NCBI GenBank assembly: GCA_032718865.1
Contig: JALUTQ010000010.1
Span: forward strand, 310,001-374,000
Origin: Tilletia caries
Lineage: Eukaryota > Basidiomycota > Exobasidiomycetes > Tilletiales > Tilletiaceae
Reading direction: 5' to 3'
Length of the DNA stretch: 64,000 bases
The translations under genes were made by a program, and so were the position numbers. The notes below the pieces were generated by a model. That model did not search any database. It worked only from the letters and a program-made list of their open reading frames with translations, and had not been told where the DNA came from. This document shows positions 1-9,719 of this stretch, piece after piece; within the stretch, counting starts at the first letter, position 1, and the number at the start of each line of letters is the position of its first letter.

Positions 1-219
1 GACAGCGCAGCCGCTGCGATCCAGGCAGCCATAGCCGCCGGCGCCGAACTGGGCTGGTACGGCTCGCGTCTATCGACAGTCGTACTGGTGCGGCGACGGG
101 GTGGGGCTGCTACGTTCGTGGAGCGGGATGTCTTCCGGCTTGGGGGGGATGGGGCGGTGGGGAGGGCGGAGGAGAAGGGGAGGAAGGGGGAGAGGAGGTT
201 TCGGTGGGCGCTTGGGTGA
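1..219 (+). CDS. TANGO2/NRDE-family protein, C-terminal part (5' truncated by window)
   Basis: Frame 1 is open from the first base to a TGA at 217-219, giving 72 residues. The segment GWYGSRLSTVVLV, followed about ten residues later by TFVERDVF, matches the conserved C-terminal signature of the TANGO2 (NRDE, transport and Golgi organization 2) family, where a Y-G-(T/S)-R...T-(I/V)-(I/L)-L-V strand is followed by a short turn and F-x-E-R. The family is implicated in Golgi/mitochondrial and heme or lipid homeostasis; its molecular function is debated. The arginine/glycine-rich stretch before the final RRFRWALG looks like a local low-complexity expansion. The N-terminal NRDE motif and any upstream exons lie outside the window, so completeness cannot be judged. 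The gene is convergent with SAD1. Confidence 0.72.
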   Translation, partial: DSAAAAIQAAIAAGAELGWYGSRLSTVVLVRRRGGAATFVERDVFRLGGDGAVGRAEEKGRKGERRFRWALG

Positions 220-1554
220 ACCTTTCATGTCCCTTTCTCGTTCATAAGGGATACTCGACTGGCCCCAGCAGGCCACCTTCGCGTCCCAAGCTCGAGCTCC
301 TCGGCAAGGTCGCTAAATGGGAAGGAAGAAGTGCAAGTGACCCGAGAAGTCGACGGCGGGCTGAACGTGCTCAAGGCCAAGCTTCCTATCGTCGTCACCA
401 TCGATCAGCGGTTGAACGAGCCTTGGAACCCTAAGAGCTTGCCGGACATCAAAACTCGACCTCCCGTCATTGGCTCACGAAGAAGGCGAGGGACATCTTG
501 GGAGGAGTATGTTCGCAGAGCACCCCTCACACCAGCCAGCCAGCAAGGATCTCGTTTGTCCGTATCTGCAGCAAATCGTACCCTCCAACCTGTAATGGCA
601 GGTCCCTTTCCTCCTCGCTCGCCGGAAATCAGATGTGTCCACAACCTCACACCTCACACGAAGAAAGAGTTCGCTGTGCAAAGGCCATCAACACCAATGG
701 GCCCCGCCATGTTCGCTCTGGGGTACTTCCGTCCGAGGGGGGATTGCGACCCATCCCCTCGGCCGAGCCCCAGACGCGACTTCGATGCGATTGTACCGAG
801 AAAGGGAGAAAGAGGCGCGCAGAGAAACGGATCGGAATCGAGAAACCACAAGAGGAAAGCAGAGAGGAGAGGAGAGGAAACGTCGAGAGCGGGAGCGGGG
901 AAAGGGGAGGCCAAGATCGCGGGAGAGGGAACGGAGAAGATGATTAAAGAACCGAGAACGGGGGAACCGGGAAGCAGAAGAGAGAGAAAAATTGCGTCGA
1001 GAGGGGAGATGATGATGATGGTGATGAATGAAGAGGCGCGCGCGGGGGAATGATTCGACGATGTGGGGGATGCAGAGGAACGGAAACAGACGAAAGAGCT
1101 GCACAGAGAGGGCGGCGACGACAAGATGGTGTACGAAGGCGAACGGGTCGGGGGGGGGGTTGACGACTGACGGGGGGAAAACGGGACGAGCTGTGGGGAG
1201 GTCGAAGATGGGGTATCCATGATGGGAGACAGGGGGAGAAATCGATGACCGACGGACGACGGGGCGAGAAAGAACCGATGGCGAGGGGGGGGTGCCCGGC
1301 GGTTGCTCGTTTGATTGAATGGGTTCCCCTGCCAAATGGCCAAAATAAGGAGGTCGGAAAGAAAAAGGGGTTGGCCCAACGTGCGTGTGTGTGTGCGTCG
1401 CGTTTGATGATTGGTGAGAGGAGGAGGGGGGACAAGGAAGCGCGCACGTCTCGATAACGATGAGGCAGATAACTTGAAGAAAGAAAATCCGGTGGAAGAA
1501 GTTGCTCCCGTCCGTCCAGTCCCTCCGTCCATATGCGAGAGAGGGCGAAGGCCA
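220..1554. other. Gene-less convergent 3' region, purine-rich
   Basis: This lies between the stop of the TANGO2-like gene and the stop of SAD1, so it should hold two 3' UTRs. The + strand is strongly purine-biased from about 780 to 1060 (GAGAGG/GGAGCGGGG-type runs) with a GATGATGATG stretch near 1008-1020. Long open frames run through it on both strands, but they are compositional products of the purine bias and show no domain or start context. I see no gene here. Confidence 0.6.
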
Positions 1555-4182
1555 TCACAGATCCAATTCAGGATGCACCCGCACCCGATAAACACACGTA
1601 TTGTCCGCCCCATGGTTCCCCCTAAACCGGAACTGCACCTTCTCAAAGTCGACCTTCAACCGCTTCACGCTCGGCTTGATCTCGACCATCTGGATGTCGC
1701 TCATCATCCCCATCCCCATCCCTTTGCCCTTTTCCAACGATGAGGAGGACGACGACTCCAACGAAGCATCATACTTCATCGTGCCCAAAAGCACCCACTC
1801 CGGCCCCGGCGGCGTCGGCTGCGGCCCATCCCCGCCCTCCGCAACCCACGCATCCCACTCCATATTATTAGAATTAGCAGGCGCACCCTCCTTCTCCATC
1901 CGCGCCTTCTCCAACTCATGATACATCCGATCCCGCCAGTGCGCAACCGTAACCATAACATCGTCGTCGTGCTTGTCCACGACGCCCCAGAGCTCGACGT
2001 CCAAGGGGGCACTGTTCCGGTCGGGTACGAGTTCCCGGGGGATGTGCTCGATGCTGAAGGCGCCGAGTCGGGCGGGACGGGTGAGCTGGATCCCGAGTTG
2101 AGTTTCCTCCTCGGCGGGGAATCGCCAGCAGTGGCCCGCGGCTTGGATGGGCTGCATTGCCCAGTGGGGTCCAGGTCCGTCCGGACCGTTGAACGGGACG
2201 CGGACAAGGTCCTTACTGTACGAACTCGCAGTCCGCGAACGGAACATGCCAGCGAGACTAAAGCCCTCAACCTTCGGCTTGCCGTATTGGGTCGTCATGT
2301 TACCAATGACCCTAGCGCCCGCCAACTCATTCGCCAAGTCCTCCCGCCCCGTCCCATCGGCATGATACACCCTCAAATCAGCAAAGGTAACCACATCATT
2401 CGCCTTCTTGCCCTTCATCAATGGCGTCCCCAGTCCGCGGCTAACAGCCTTGACGCCCTCGGTAACCGCGACCACACCACGCTCGACGGCCTCGACCCGG
2501 CCAGACATGGCGTGCATGTAGTTGAGCATCTTCTCCACATCTTCGACAGTTGAACCCAAGCTGCGCGCCCACTCCGCCGCATCTTTCCGGTGAGCCGCGT
2601 CGAGCTTGTTCACCTGCCGATGAATGCGCTCATTCGTCTTCTCGACCTTCTTCTCGAGCTGGTCCAACGCGGCCTTCTGCATGGCGGGTATGGTGGTGAC
2701 CGACTCGCTCCTCTTGTCCCCCGAGACGAAACTGACGGCCCGGGATCCGGGCAGGTATCGGGCTGGCACACCCGCCTTGACGGCGATTTCGACGGGATCG
2801 AGGACGTTCCAGAGGATGTTGAGGAGGATGCAGAACAGGGCGGGGTAGAGGTAGTCCCGCCAGCCGAGGGCACGGGAGCGCTCGAGTACAGCCTCGACGA
2901 GCGGTGAGCGAGCCCGCTGTTGACGGCCCCCACGCGCCGGTGCACGACGTGCTGCAGCCTTTTTGGTCGTCCGTCCTGCTAACGATGTCGATGGCCCTGC
3001 CACGGATGAGTCGGCACCATCGCCTGCCTGTGCACGAATTGTGCAGTCCCCAAGATCGTCGTCATCTTCAACCTCGAGATCTTCGTCATCGTCGTCGTCC
3101 GCGCCGTCGTCTACATAAGCGTCGTCGTCGACTTTCCGCGCTTTACCGCGACTCTTCCTGCGGGAAGGGAGGAAGTCATCCCGGCCGGCGCCGTTCGAGT
3201 TGTTGTTGTTGTTGTTGCTGTCGGATACCCGACCTCGGCGCGCAGCATTAGAGAGACGAGTATGTTTACGCCCCTCGACAGCCGAGTCAGACTCCCCATC
3301 CGTCTCCTGCGCCCGTCTCCTCTCCACTCTCCCATCCTCCGATCCCAGGGGAGTAAGCGAGCCAAGCGAGCTGACCGAGTCAGGAATGACGATACCCTGA
3401 GCAGCCGCCTCGGCCCGTCTCCGTCGGCTCTCTGAGCCAGATACGGAGTGATTGGAGGAGGCCGAGCCCGTTCCGCGCGGTGCATGCATGGCCACTGAGT
3501 AAATGCGCGGTCCAGCGGGCCCGTCATGGGCAGGCGCACTGTGATCGGTGCTCAGACCAAGAGCAGCACCGCCGCTGAGAGGCGTGACTACCCTGCGGTT
3601 ATTACTCCCACTGGCGGTGGTAGATCGTGAGTGGGCTGAGGAGTTGCCTGCTGCTGCTGCTGCTGCTGTAGAGCGTGCAGCGAGGGTAGCATTGAGGACG
3701 TTGGTATTCGTCCCCGTGCGGAGGGAGGAAGTGCTCATAAACGGATCCCTGCGTTGCGCGCCTGATCCCATAGGGTTAGGGATGAGGTCCGACTGAGGCA
3801 TGCCGGCCGGCAACCCGACGGCTGGGTCGATACCGCCGTTGGTGCGTCCGAGTCTGCGGAGGTCGGGCGCGCGGCTGGAGGGTGGTGGACGCGGGTGCTC
3901 CCTGCGGTAGGCTCTGAGGAGGTTTCGTTCTGAGCGGGGCAGCTTGTTCTCCTCGTCCTGTGTGAGGTTGAGTGCGATGATCTGCTCGACGGGGCGGGCG
4001 GGTACGCCTGCTGCTGCTGCTGCTGCTGTTGCTGCTGATGTGGAAGCTCCTGCTGCTGTGCGGGATGTGGAGGCGAGAGAGCGAATGCCGTTGAATCCGA
4101 TTGCGTTGGTGTCGATGTGGTGTGCGGGTGCGCCGTACGCAGTCACCGGCAAGTCCAGCGTCTTGCGTCCTCGGTTTGCCAT
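1555..4182 (-). CDS. sad1: SUN-domain nuclear envelope protein (Sad1-like)
   Basis: Single-exon model, 875 aa, starting at the ATG at 4182 (MANRGRK). The N-terminal about 420 residues are low complexity, with basic patches, an N-run and a very acidic stretch near 340-380, as expected for a nucleoplasmic tail. A hydrophobic segment (YLYPALFCILLNILWNVL) at about 444-462 is the inner-membrane anchor. It is followed by a predicted coiled-coil stretch (about 500-585) and a C-terminal SUN domain (about 640-870) with ELWGVV...WVLLGTMKYD...VQFRFRGNHG...CVYRVRVH. SUN proteins form LINC complexes with KASH proteins and tether spindle pole bodies and telomeres to the envelope. A serine run (SSSSSS) and a GMGMGM tract interrupt the SUN fold just before the conserved QFRF strand. 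A possible 5' UTR intron ends at an AACAG just upstream of the ATG (about 4197-4201). Confidence 0.9.
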   Translation of the reverse strand: MANRGRKTLDLPVTAYGAPAHHIDTNAIGFNGIRSLASTSRTAAGASTSAATAAAAAAGVPARPVEQIIALNLTQDEENKLPRSERNLLRAYRREHPRPPPSSRAPDLRRLGRTNGGIDPAVGLPAGMPQSDLIPNPMGSGAQRRDPFMSTSSLRTGTNTNVLNATLAARSTAAAAAAGNSSAHSRSTTASGSNNRRVVTPLSGGAALGLSTDHSAPAHDGPAGPRIYSVAMHAPRGTGSASSNHSVSGSESRRRRAEAAAQGIVIPDSVSSLGSLTPLGSEDGRVERRRAQETDGESDSAVEGRKHTRLSNAARRGRVSDSNNNNNNSNGAGRDDFLPSRRKSRGKARKVDDDAYVDDGADDDDDEDLEVEDDDDLGDCTIRAQAGDGADSSVAGPSTSLAGRTTKKAAARRAPARGGRQQRARSPLVEAVLERSRALGWRDYLYPALFCILLNILWNVLDPVEIAVKAGVPARYLPGSRAVSFVSGDKRSESVTTIPAMQKAALDQLEKKVEKTNERIHRQVNKLDAAHRKDAAEWARSLGSTVEDVEKMLNYMHAMSGRVEAVERGVVAVTEGVKAVSRGLGTPLMKGKKANDVVTFADLRVYHADGTGREDLANELAGARVIGNMTTQYGKPKVEGFSLAGMFRSRTASSYSKDLVRVPFNGPDGPGPHWAMQPIQAAGHCWRFPAEEETQLGIQLTRPARLGAFSIEHIPRELVPDRNSAPLDVELWGVVDKHDDDVMVTVAHWRDRMYHELEKARMEKEGAPANSNNMEWDAWVAEGGDGPQPTPPGPEWVLLGTMKYDASLESSSSSSLEKGKGMGMGMMSDIQMVEIKPSVKRLKVDFEKVQFRFRGNHGADNTCVYRVRVHPELDL

Positions 4183-4597
4183 TCTCAATCAGCGGCTGTT
4201 CGCAGTGGGAGAGGGAGCGAGGGAGAGTCAGCATGGATCCTACCCTGGCAGCAGCAGCAGCAGCAGCAGCAGTAGCAGTAGCAGCACGTGACTCGCGACT
4301 GACCTGTGGTATATCTAATATCTGTGTGCTGTCTTCCCGCTGTTGAGGTCGTCCAGCAGAAACAGGGAATAGGGATCCAGTGATGGTCGATGATTGCTGT
4401 GCGATGGAAACGATCCAAGCGCGTCTCGCGTTAAACAAACAAACCGGAAACAAAGCGAGCGTGTCAAAGCCACGTGACACCGTCATCCTTTTGTCACCCT
4501 TTTACACACGCACGCACAGAGAGCGGCGGACTGCTGATTTCGAATGGGATAGAACTGTACGAGAGAAAGAGAGAGACGAAGGAGCCGAAGTCCGAAA
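4183..4597. promoter_or_regulatory. SAD1 upstream region with CAG microsatellite
   Basis: This is 415 bp between the ERB1 stop and the SAD1 start, with both genes on the minus strand, so it carries the ERB1 3' UTR and the SAD1 promoter/leader. It contains a CAG/GTAGCA run at about 4249-4286, immediately followed by a CACGTG E-box-like hexamer at 4286-4291. On the minus strand a GGTAGGAT...GAACAG arrangement just before the ATG could be a short leader intron. Confidence 0.45.
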
Positions 4598-7407
4598 TCA
4601 CGTAGTCCAAAGCCGGGCCGTTCCATCCGCACCCGAAGTAAACAACCAAGGCTGGTTCGGATGCCACTTCGCGTCCAAAACACCCAGCCCCTGCACAACC
4701 TCATGCCCCCTCAACACCTTCAACGGCACAATCACCGGCGCCTTCCCCAGGTCCGCAAACTCATTCTCCCCATCCCTACCAACATCAGCATGGAACACCT
4801 GAGCCTGCCCGTCATCCCCCACACTCGCAAACAGCGGGAACGTCCGCCCCGCCCGCGGGTGAAACGACACCGCTCGCACCGCACGGGTGTGGTACCGCAG
4901 CACCTTGTACGGCTGCGCACTCAGCTCCAGATCGAACCAGCACACCTTCCGATCGTACGAGCCCACGAGCAGATGCAGCCCGCCCGGATGCACGCTCAGA
5001 TCCGAGATCCATCGCAATCCCGGCTGGAGCGTCTTCAACAACGTCTGCGCGCCGAGGTCGTACAGCCGCACATGTCGCTGCGTCGCTACGAACAGATGCG
5101 GTTTCACCGGGTGGAACGCCACGCGTTGGACGGAGGCTCCCTTCGAGGCCGCGCGGCGGAACGGCGCTTGGGAGCGGTGCTTGCTGAGCTGGTGCACCAG
5201 CACGGAAAGACTGGAGCCAGACTCGGGCGAGACGGTGGCGAAGTAGTCGCCCTTCGCGTGCCAGACTACCTGTTTCGGCGTCGGGCCTGTGGCGGAGGAC
5301 GCCGACGAGAGTAGGATGTGCGTACATACGCCTTGGTGGCGCTCGCTGTCTGATGGTCGGGTCCAGCGCGTGGGTGGAGTAGGGCTGGGAGCACCACTTC
5401 CGTTCGCGCCCTTGTTCGCATCAGCCGCGGCTTGTTGACCTGCAGTGGCATGCTTGAACGACAGCGTCTGCGTAGCCCGGTCCACTCCTGTCGAAGTTGT
5501 AGACAGAATACACTGCGGCGGCGCAATCACCGTCACCTTGCCCGCTCTATAATACATATACCACACCATCGTCAGTCCACAACACTAATAGAATAAGAGA
5601 GAGAGAGAAGGAATGGAACTCACGTCGACGCAGCAAAGATCGCAACCCCCTTCGTCGGACACCAATCCAGCCCATACACCGGCGCCCGCTCTTTACTCTC
5701 CCCCGCACCCCGCACCCCCGGGAACAGATCCCACGTACCCACACACCTCCCCAGCCCAACATCCCACATCCTTACCCGCCCATCCTCCGCACCCGTGAGC
5801 AACCAGCTCCCGCTCGGATCCGGCGCAATCGCACGTACCCGCCCCGCACTCGCAGGATGCACATACATGATCCCCAACGTAATCGGGAACGGCTTCAGTT
5901 CGCGCGGCGACGGCAGTTGCGGGAGTAGGTCGTCCGGGTGTTCGATCTCCATCCGTTTACGTCGGATGCGCGGGGCGAGGTAGAGGTCCAGACAGCGCTC
6001 GAAGCGTTCCTGGACAAAGTCCCGGTAGCCGGGCACACGGCGGAAGGCGTCGTACTTCGCGGGCACGAAGGACGTCTTCCGATCTTCGGCCTCGGCGGAC
6101 TCCCACGCCTTCTTCTCCTCCTCGGTGAACAGGTACTCGGCCGGAGGGTTGTACGACTCCGCGTGGCCTGGCAGGGGCAGTTTCGGAGCGGGCATGTGCA
6201 TCGGGTGGTCCGCCCGCATCTGGTCGTCGGATGACCAGATGTTGTAGTAGGACGAGTACTTGTCCGACCCCGCTGCAGGACGGGGCGCACCGGGCGTGAT
6301 CCTGCCCTCGCGGATGGCACGGACGATCTTCATGATGCGCTTATGCTCATGCTTCGACGGCACGAACCGTCGTTTCGGCTCGGGCCGACCACTCATCGGC
6401 ATGACCTCCTCCATCCCTTTTCCGGTGAACCACTCGATCTGGTCCTCGTACGGATCATAGTTCGCATCCGGGATCCCGCCCATCTCGAGCCGTTTGATAA
6501 TATCCAGTTCAGCATGGGACAGCTGGACCTCCTCGCCCGTGCTCTTGTCCGTCGCCGACGTCCACGCCGTGGGATCCTCCACCGTGCTCAGGAAGCGGTC
6601 GAGCTCGTCCTTCGTCGCGGGCCGGGCGACTTTGCGACCCTTGATGTCGTACCCGATGTGCGGCATGTCATCGTACCACTCCAACGGCACGTTCCCGATC
6701 CGATTCGGCTGGTCCTCGGTGGACGAGTCGGAATCATAGCCAGCCTGGATCTCCGGGTAGACGCGTTTCGGCTGGCCGGTGATGGCGGAGATCTTCCATT
6801 CTCCCTTTGCGGAGCCGTCCGGGTTGAACGCGTGGGGCTTGGTGTGGGCGAAGGGGTGGAAGGGGGCTGAGCGTGCTGCGCGGATGGCGTCGATTCCGAG
6901 CACGTTCGTTTGGGGCTCGTCCTCGTTTGGTTTTGCGGTGGCGCGTTTGACCATTGCGTTGAGGGTCTTGTCGATGTTGTACGAGCCTGCGGGCTTCTTT
7001 GCGATTTCCTCTGCGCGTGCTGTTTGTCATACGAAGAGAGTGTCAGTCAGTCAGGCCTGCTTCCACTTCCTTCCAGAAAGAGTGAACATACCATCTTCCT
7101 CGTCGGAGTCCCAGTCGTACTCGGCCGCATCGCCCTCCTCTGCCGATGATCCACTCAGGTTGTCGATGTCGTCGCTGTCGAAGCCTTCCTCGTCGTCCTC
7201 TTCCTCCTCCCCATCCTCCTCGTCTTCGTCGTCCTCCTCCTCGTCGGCATCATCGTCCTGATCGTCGATCTGAGGAAGAGCGTCGTCGTCGTCGTCGTCG
7301 AGGTCTCCGAGGTCGAGCTCCTGGAGCGCGTCGTGGGGTGGTGCGGGTGACGGCGCGGACACAGCAGTGGCAGGCACGCGCTTCCTCTTCTGTGTGGTGC
7401 TGCTCAT
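4598..7407 (-). CDS. erb1: Ribosome biogenesis protein Erb1/BOP1, three exons
   Basis: Model: complement of 7092-7407, 5624-7019 and 4598-5546; 886 aa. Introns are 72 nt (GTATGT...ACAG) and 77 nt (GTGAGT...ATAG). Residues 1-105 are dominated by an Asp/Glu-rich tract. The BOP1NT domain follows (RIGNVPLEWYDDMPHIGYDI, RFVPSKHEHKRIMKIVRAIREG) and then a C-terminal WD40 propeller (GSWLLTGAEDGRVRMWD, HPGGLHLLVGSYDRKVCWFD, WLFTSGADGTARLW). Erb1 joins Ytm1 and Nop7 in the PeBoW complex for ITS2 processing and 60S maturation in the nucleolus. The second intron falls between propeller repeats and the frame closes exactly (...IFAAS-T-AGKV...). The start at 7407 gives MSSTTQKRKR; no better upstream ATG is seen. 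It is divergent from ARP4. Confidence 0.95.
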
Positions 7408-7648
7408 CGTGAATGCGCTCGGTGTCAAGATGGACGCGCCCGCTGTCGAGTTCCTTGCAGCGCTGCCAACTTTTTTTCTTCGGAGTGGTTTATCTCATTA
7501 TTACGTAAGCAGCCGACACTCCACGCTCTCGGCCGAGAAACGCACACCACGTGGCATTCCTCACTCACTCACTCACTCACTCACTTGACGCGCACGACCT
7601 CGACCTCGACCTCGACAGCGACGACCTCGACATCGACAGACAGCGACA
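7408..7648. promoter_or_regulatory. Bidirectional promoter between ERB1 and ARP4
   Basis: The two start codons are 241 bp apart and point away from each other. The interval holds a CACT tandem run (about 7561-7583) and a GACCTCGACCTCGAC-type hexamer repeat (about 7596-7640) just before the ARP4 ATG. No clear TATA box is seen. A shared control region for a ribosome assembly factor and a chromatin factor is inferred from geometry only. Confidence 0.5.
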
Positions 7649-9256
7649 ATGGCAGCAACAGCAGGCGTGTTCGGCGGCGACGAGGTGAGCGCAGTCGCCA
7701 TCGACCTCGGCTGCTCCTCCCTCCGCGTCGGGTGGGCAGGCGAAGACGCACCGCGCGCCATCCTCCCCTCCCTCGTCGCTGCCCACAACACCAACGACAG
7801 CGAGGGCGACAGCAGCATGCTCGACGCCTCTGCTCCCTCCACCAAGAAGAGGAGACGCTTCGTCGGCGACCAGGCCACCTCCATCTTCCGCCCCAACACC
7901 GCGCTCGAGTCCATCCTCGACCCAGCCACTTCCCTCTTCGCGTCCTCCTCCTCGTCCTCGTCCTCGTCCACGGCAACGACGACAGACGCGTTCGCAGACC
8001 TCACCGAACACGCGCTCGCATCTATCCTCTCCGCAGACCCGACTCAGCACCCGCTCATCTTCACCGAGCCATCCCATAATACCAAGGACGCCCGTGAAGC
8101 GCTGACCGAGCTCGTCTTTGAGCAGCTCCAGGCGCCCGCTTACTACCTCGCCAACCAGACCGTGCTCTCCGCCTTCGCATCGGGGAAGGGGACCGCGCTC
8201 ATCCTCGACATCGGCGCATCGCACGCGACAGCCGCCCCCGTGCTCGACGGCTTCGTCCTCCGTAAGGGAATCCACCGCCAGCCCATCGGAGGATCAGCCA
8301 TCACCCGCGCATTACAATGGTCCATCTCCCAACCCTCCGCCCTGCCAAATAGTCCACGGCTCTCCCCGCATCACGCAATCGATATCATCCCGCCGTATCT
8401 GATCAAGAGCAAGACGGCCGTCGAGGCAGGCAGCGCGCCGAATTACCTCCTCCGACAGGATCGGCTGTCCGCTTCGCATCCGTCCTATCGCGCCTATCAC
8501 GACTTCCGCTCCTTGACCGACTTCAAAGAGGCCATTGCGGCCGTGCTGGACCAGACACCCTGGAACGAGGCGTGCGTGCCACCCTTCCTTCCCTCTCTCC
8601 TACCATCTCTGACAACCGCACTGACCCTACATACTTCCTCCACCACAGCGCCGCTCTCGCGAGACCAACAAGACTGTACGAGTTCCCAACAGGGTTCTCA
8701 GATGTCTTCGGCATCGAGCGCTTCCGCTCCGCAGAGGTCCTCTTCACCCCACACCTCTGGGACGGCGCCCTCCTACCCGACGGCACCTCCGTCCTGCCCC
8801 CACAGCAGCAGCAGCACGGAGGGAAAGCGGGCGGGGTAGCGGTGCCGTATCGGTCTACGACGCAGCTTGTGCTCGATGCGATTAATGAGGCCGATGTGGA
8901 TATTCGGTCTTCGTTGGCGTCTAATATCGTCCTTGTTGGGGGCGGGTCATGCACCCCTGGCCTGGTCGACCGACTGAGTTACGAGCTCGGCGTAGGAGCC
9001 GCAGGCGTGAGTATTTCTCTCTTCCCCTCCCTCCTCCATTCTTCACCCTTGGACCTGATACTGAAGACCCTTATTCTCGGCTACGACTCAGCAAAAAACA
9101 AAACTGCACGCACCGGGCAACCCCATCGAGCGCAGGTACTCCTCCTGGCTCGGAGCCTCCATCCTCGCCAGTCTCGGCACCTTCCACCAGCTCTGGATCA
9201 GCAGGCAGGAGTACGAGGAGCACGGCGTCAGCATCGTGCATGCCCGGTGCAAGTAG
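7649..9256 (+). CDS. arp4: Actin-related protein 4 (Arp4), three exons
   Basis: Model: 7649-8571, 8649-9006 and 9092-9256; 481 aa. Introns are 77 nt (GTGCGT...CACAG) and 85 nt (GTGAGT...CTCAG). The start [19 protein letters not shown] is the Arp4/BAF53-type phosphate-1 loop, followed by [12 protein letters not shown]. The middle has [16 protein letters not shown] and [15 protein letters not shown]. The end has the very conserved [21 protein letters not shown] and finally [14 protein letters not shown]. Arp4 is a nuclear actin-like subunit of the NuA4, SWR1 and INO80 complexes that binds nucleosomes. A serine run (about residues 93-101) and a polyQ (PPQQQQH) lie in loops. The third exon supplies the invariant C-terminal actin fold, so the gene looks intact. 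Confidence 0.95.
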
Positions 9257-9719
9257 AGCGGGAGGGGAAGTTCGAATTGTCATTACGCCGCGGCTTTGCC
9301 TGCTAGCAATCTCAGAATTCACTGGGCAGATACATAGATACCCACACACTCACGGCTTGAGGTGCCGGTCTCTTGCCCCCCATGGAAACCCAGCGTCGCT
9401 ACCCCGACGGAATGCGTCAATCCACAAGTTGATGCTCGATGTCTCGCATTGATCTCCGCAAGGGGAGAGAAAGTAAAGGGAGCTATGATGGAAACTACAG
9501 ACAAATCTCGAAAGTCGGGGGGTTCATTCCGACCGCCGCAAAGTAAATGTAAAAGGAGATACCAGTTCGGCCATGTGTTCAGAGGAACGTCCCCTATCGT
9601 CGAGGGATATCAGAAAGAAAAGGGCAATAGGGCAACCCTTCGCTGAAAGTCTTGGAAATCTTGAACGCGCGATTCGAGCCCAGCCGATCGTTCACGCACC
9701 CCTTTCCCCAAAGCCCTAC
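9257..9719. other. Convergent 3' intergenic region
   Basis: This is 463 bp between the ARP4 stop and the stop of the makorin-like gene, both 3' ends. I see no coding or RNA signature. Confidence 0.6.

Noticed and set aside
654..1646. 330-codon open frame on the minus strand and several others in 220-1550
   Set aside because: They follow the purine/pyrimidine strand bias, overlap each other in several frames, include SAD1 3' sequence and have no domain or start context.
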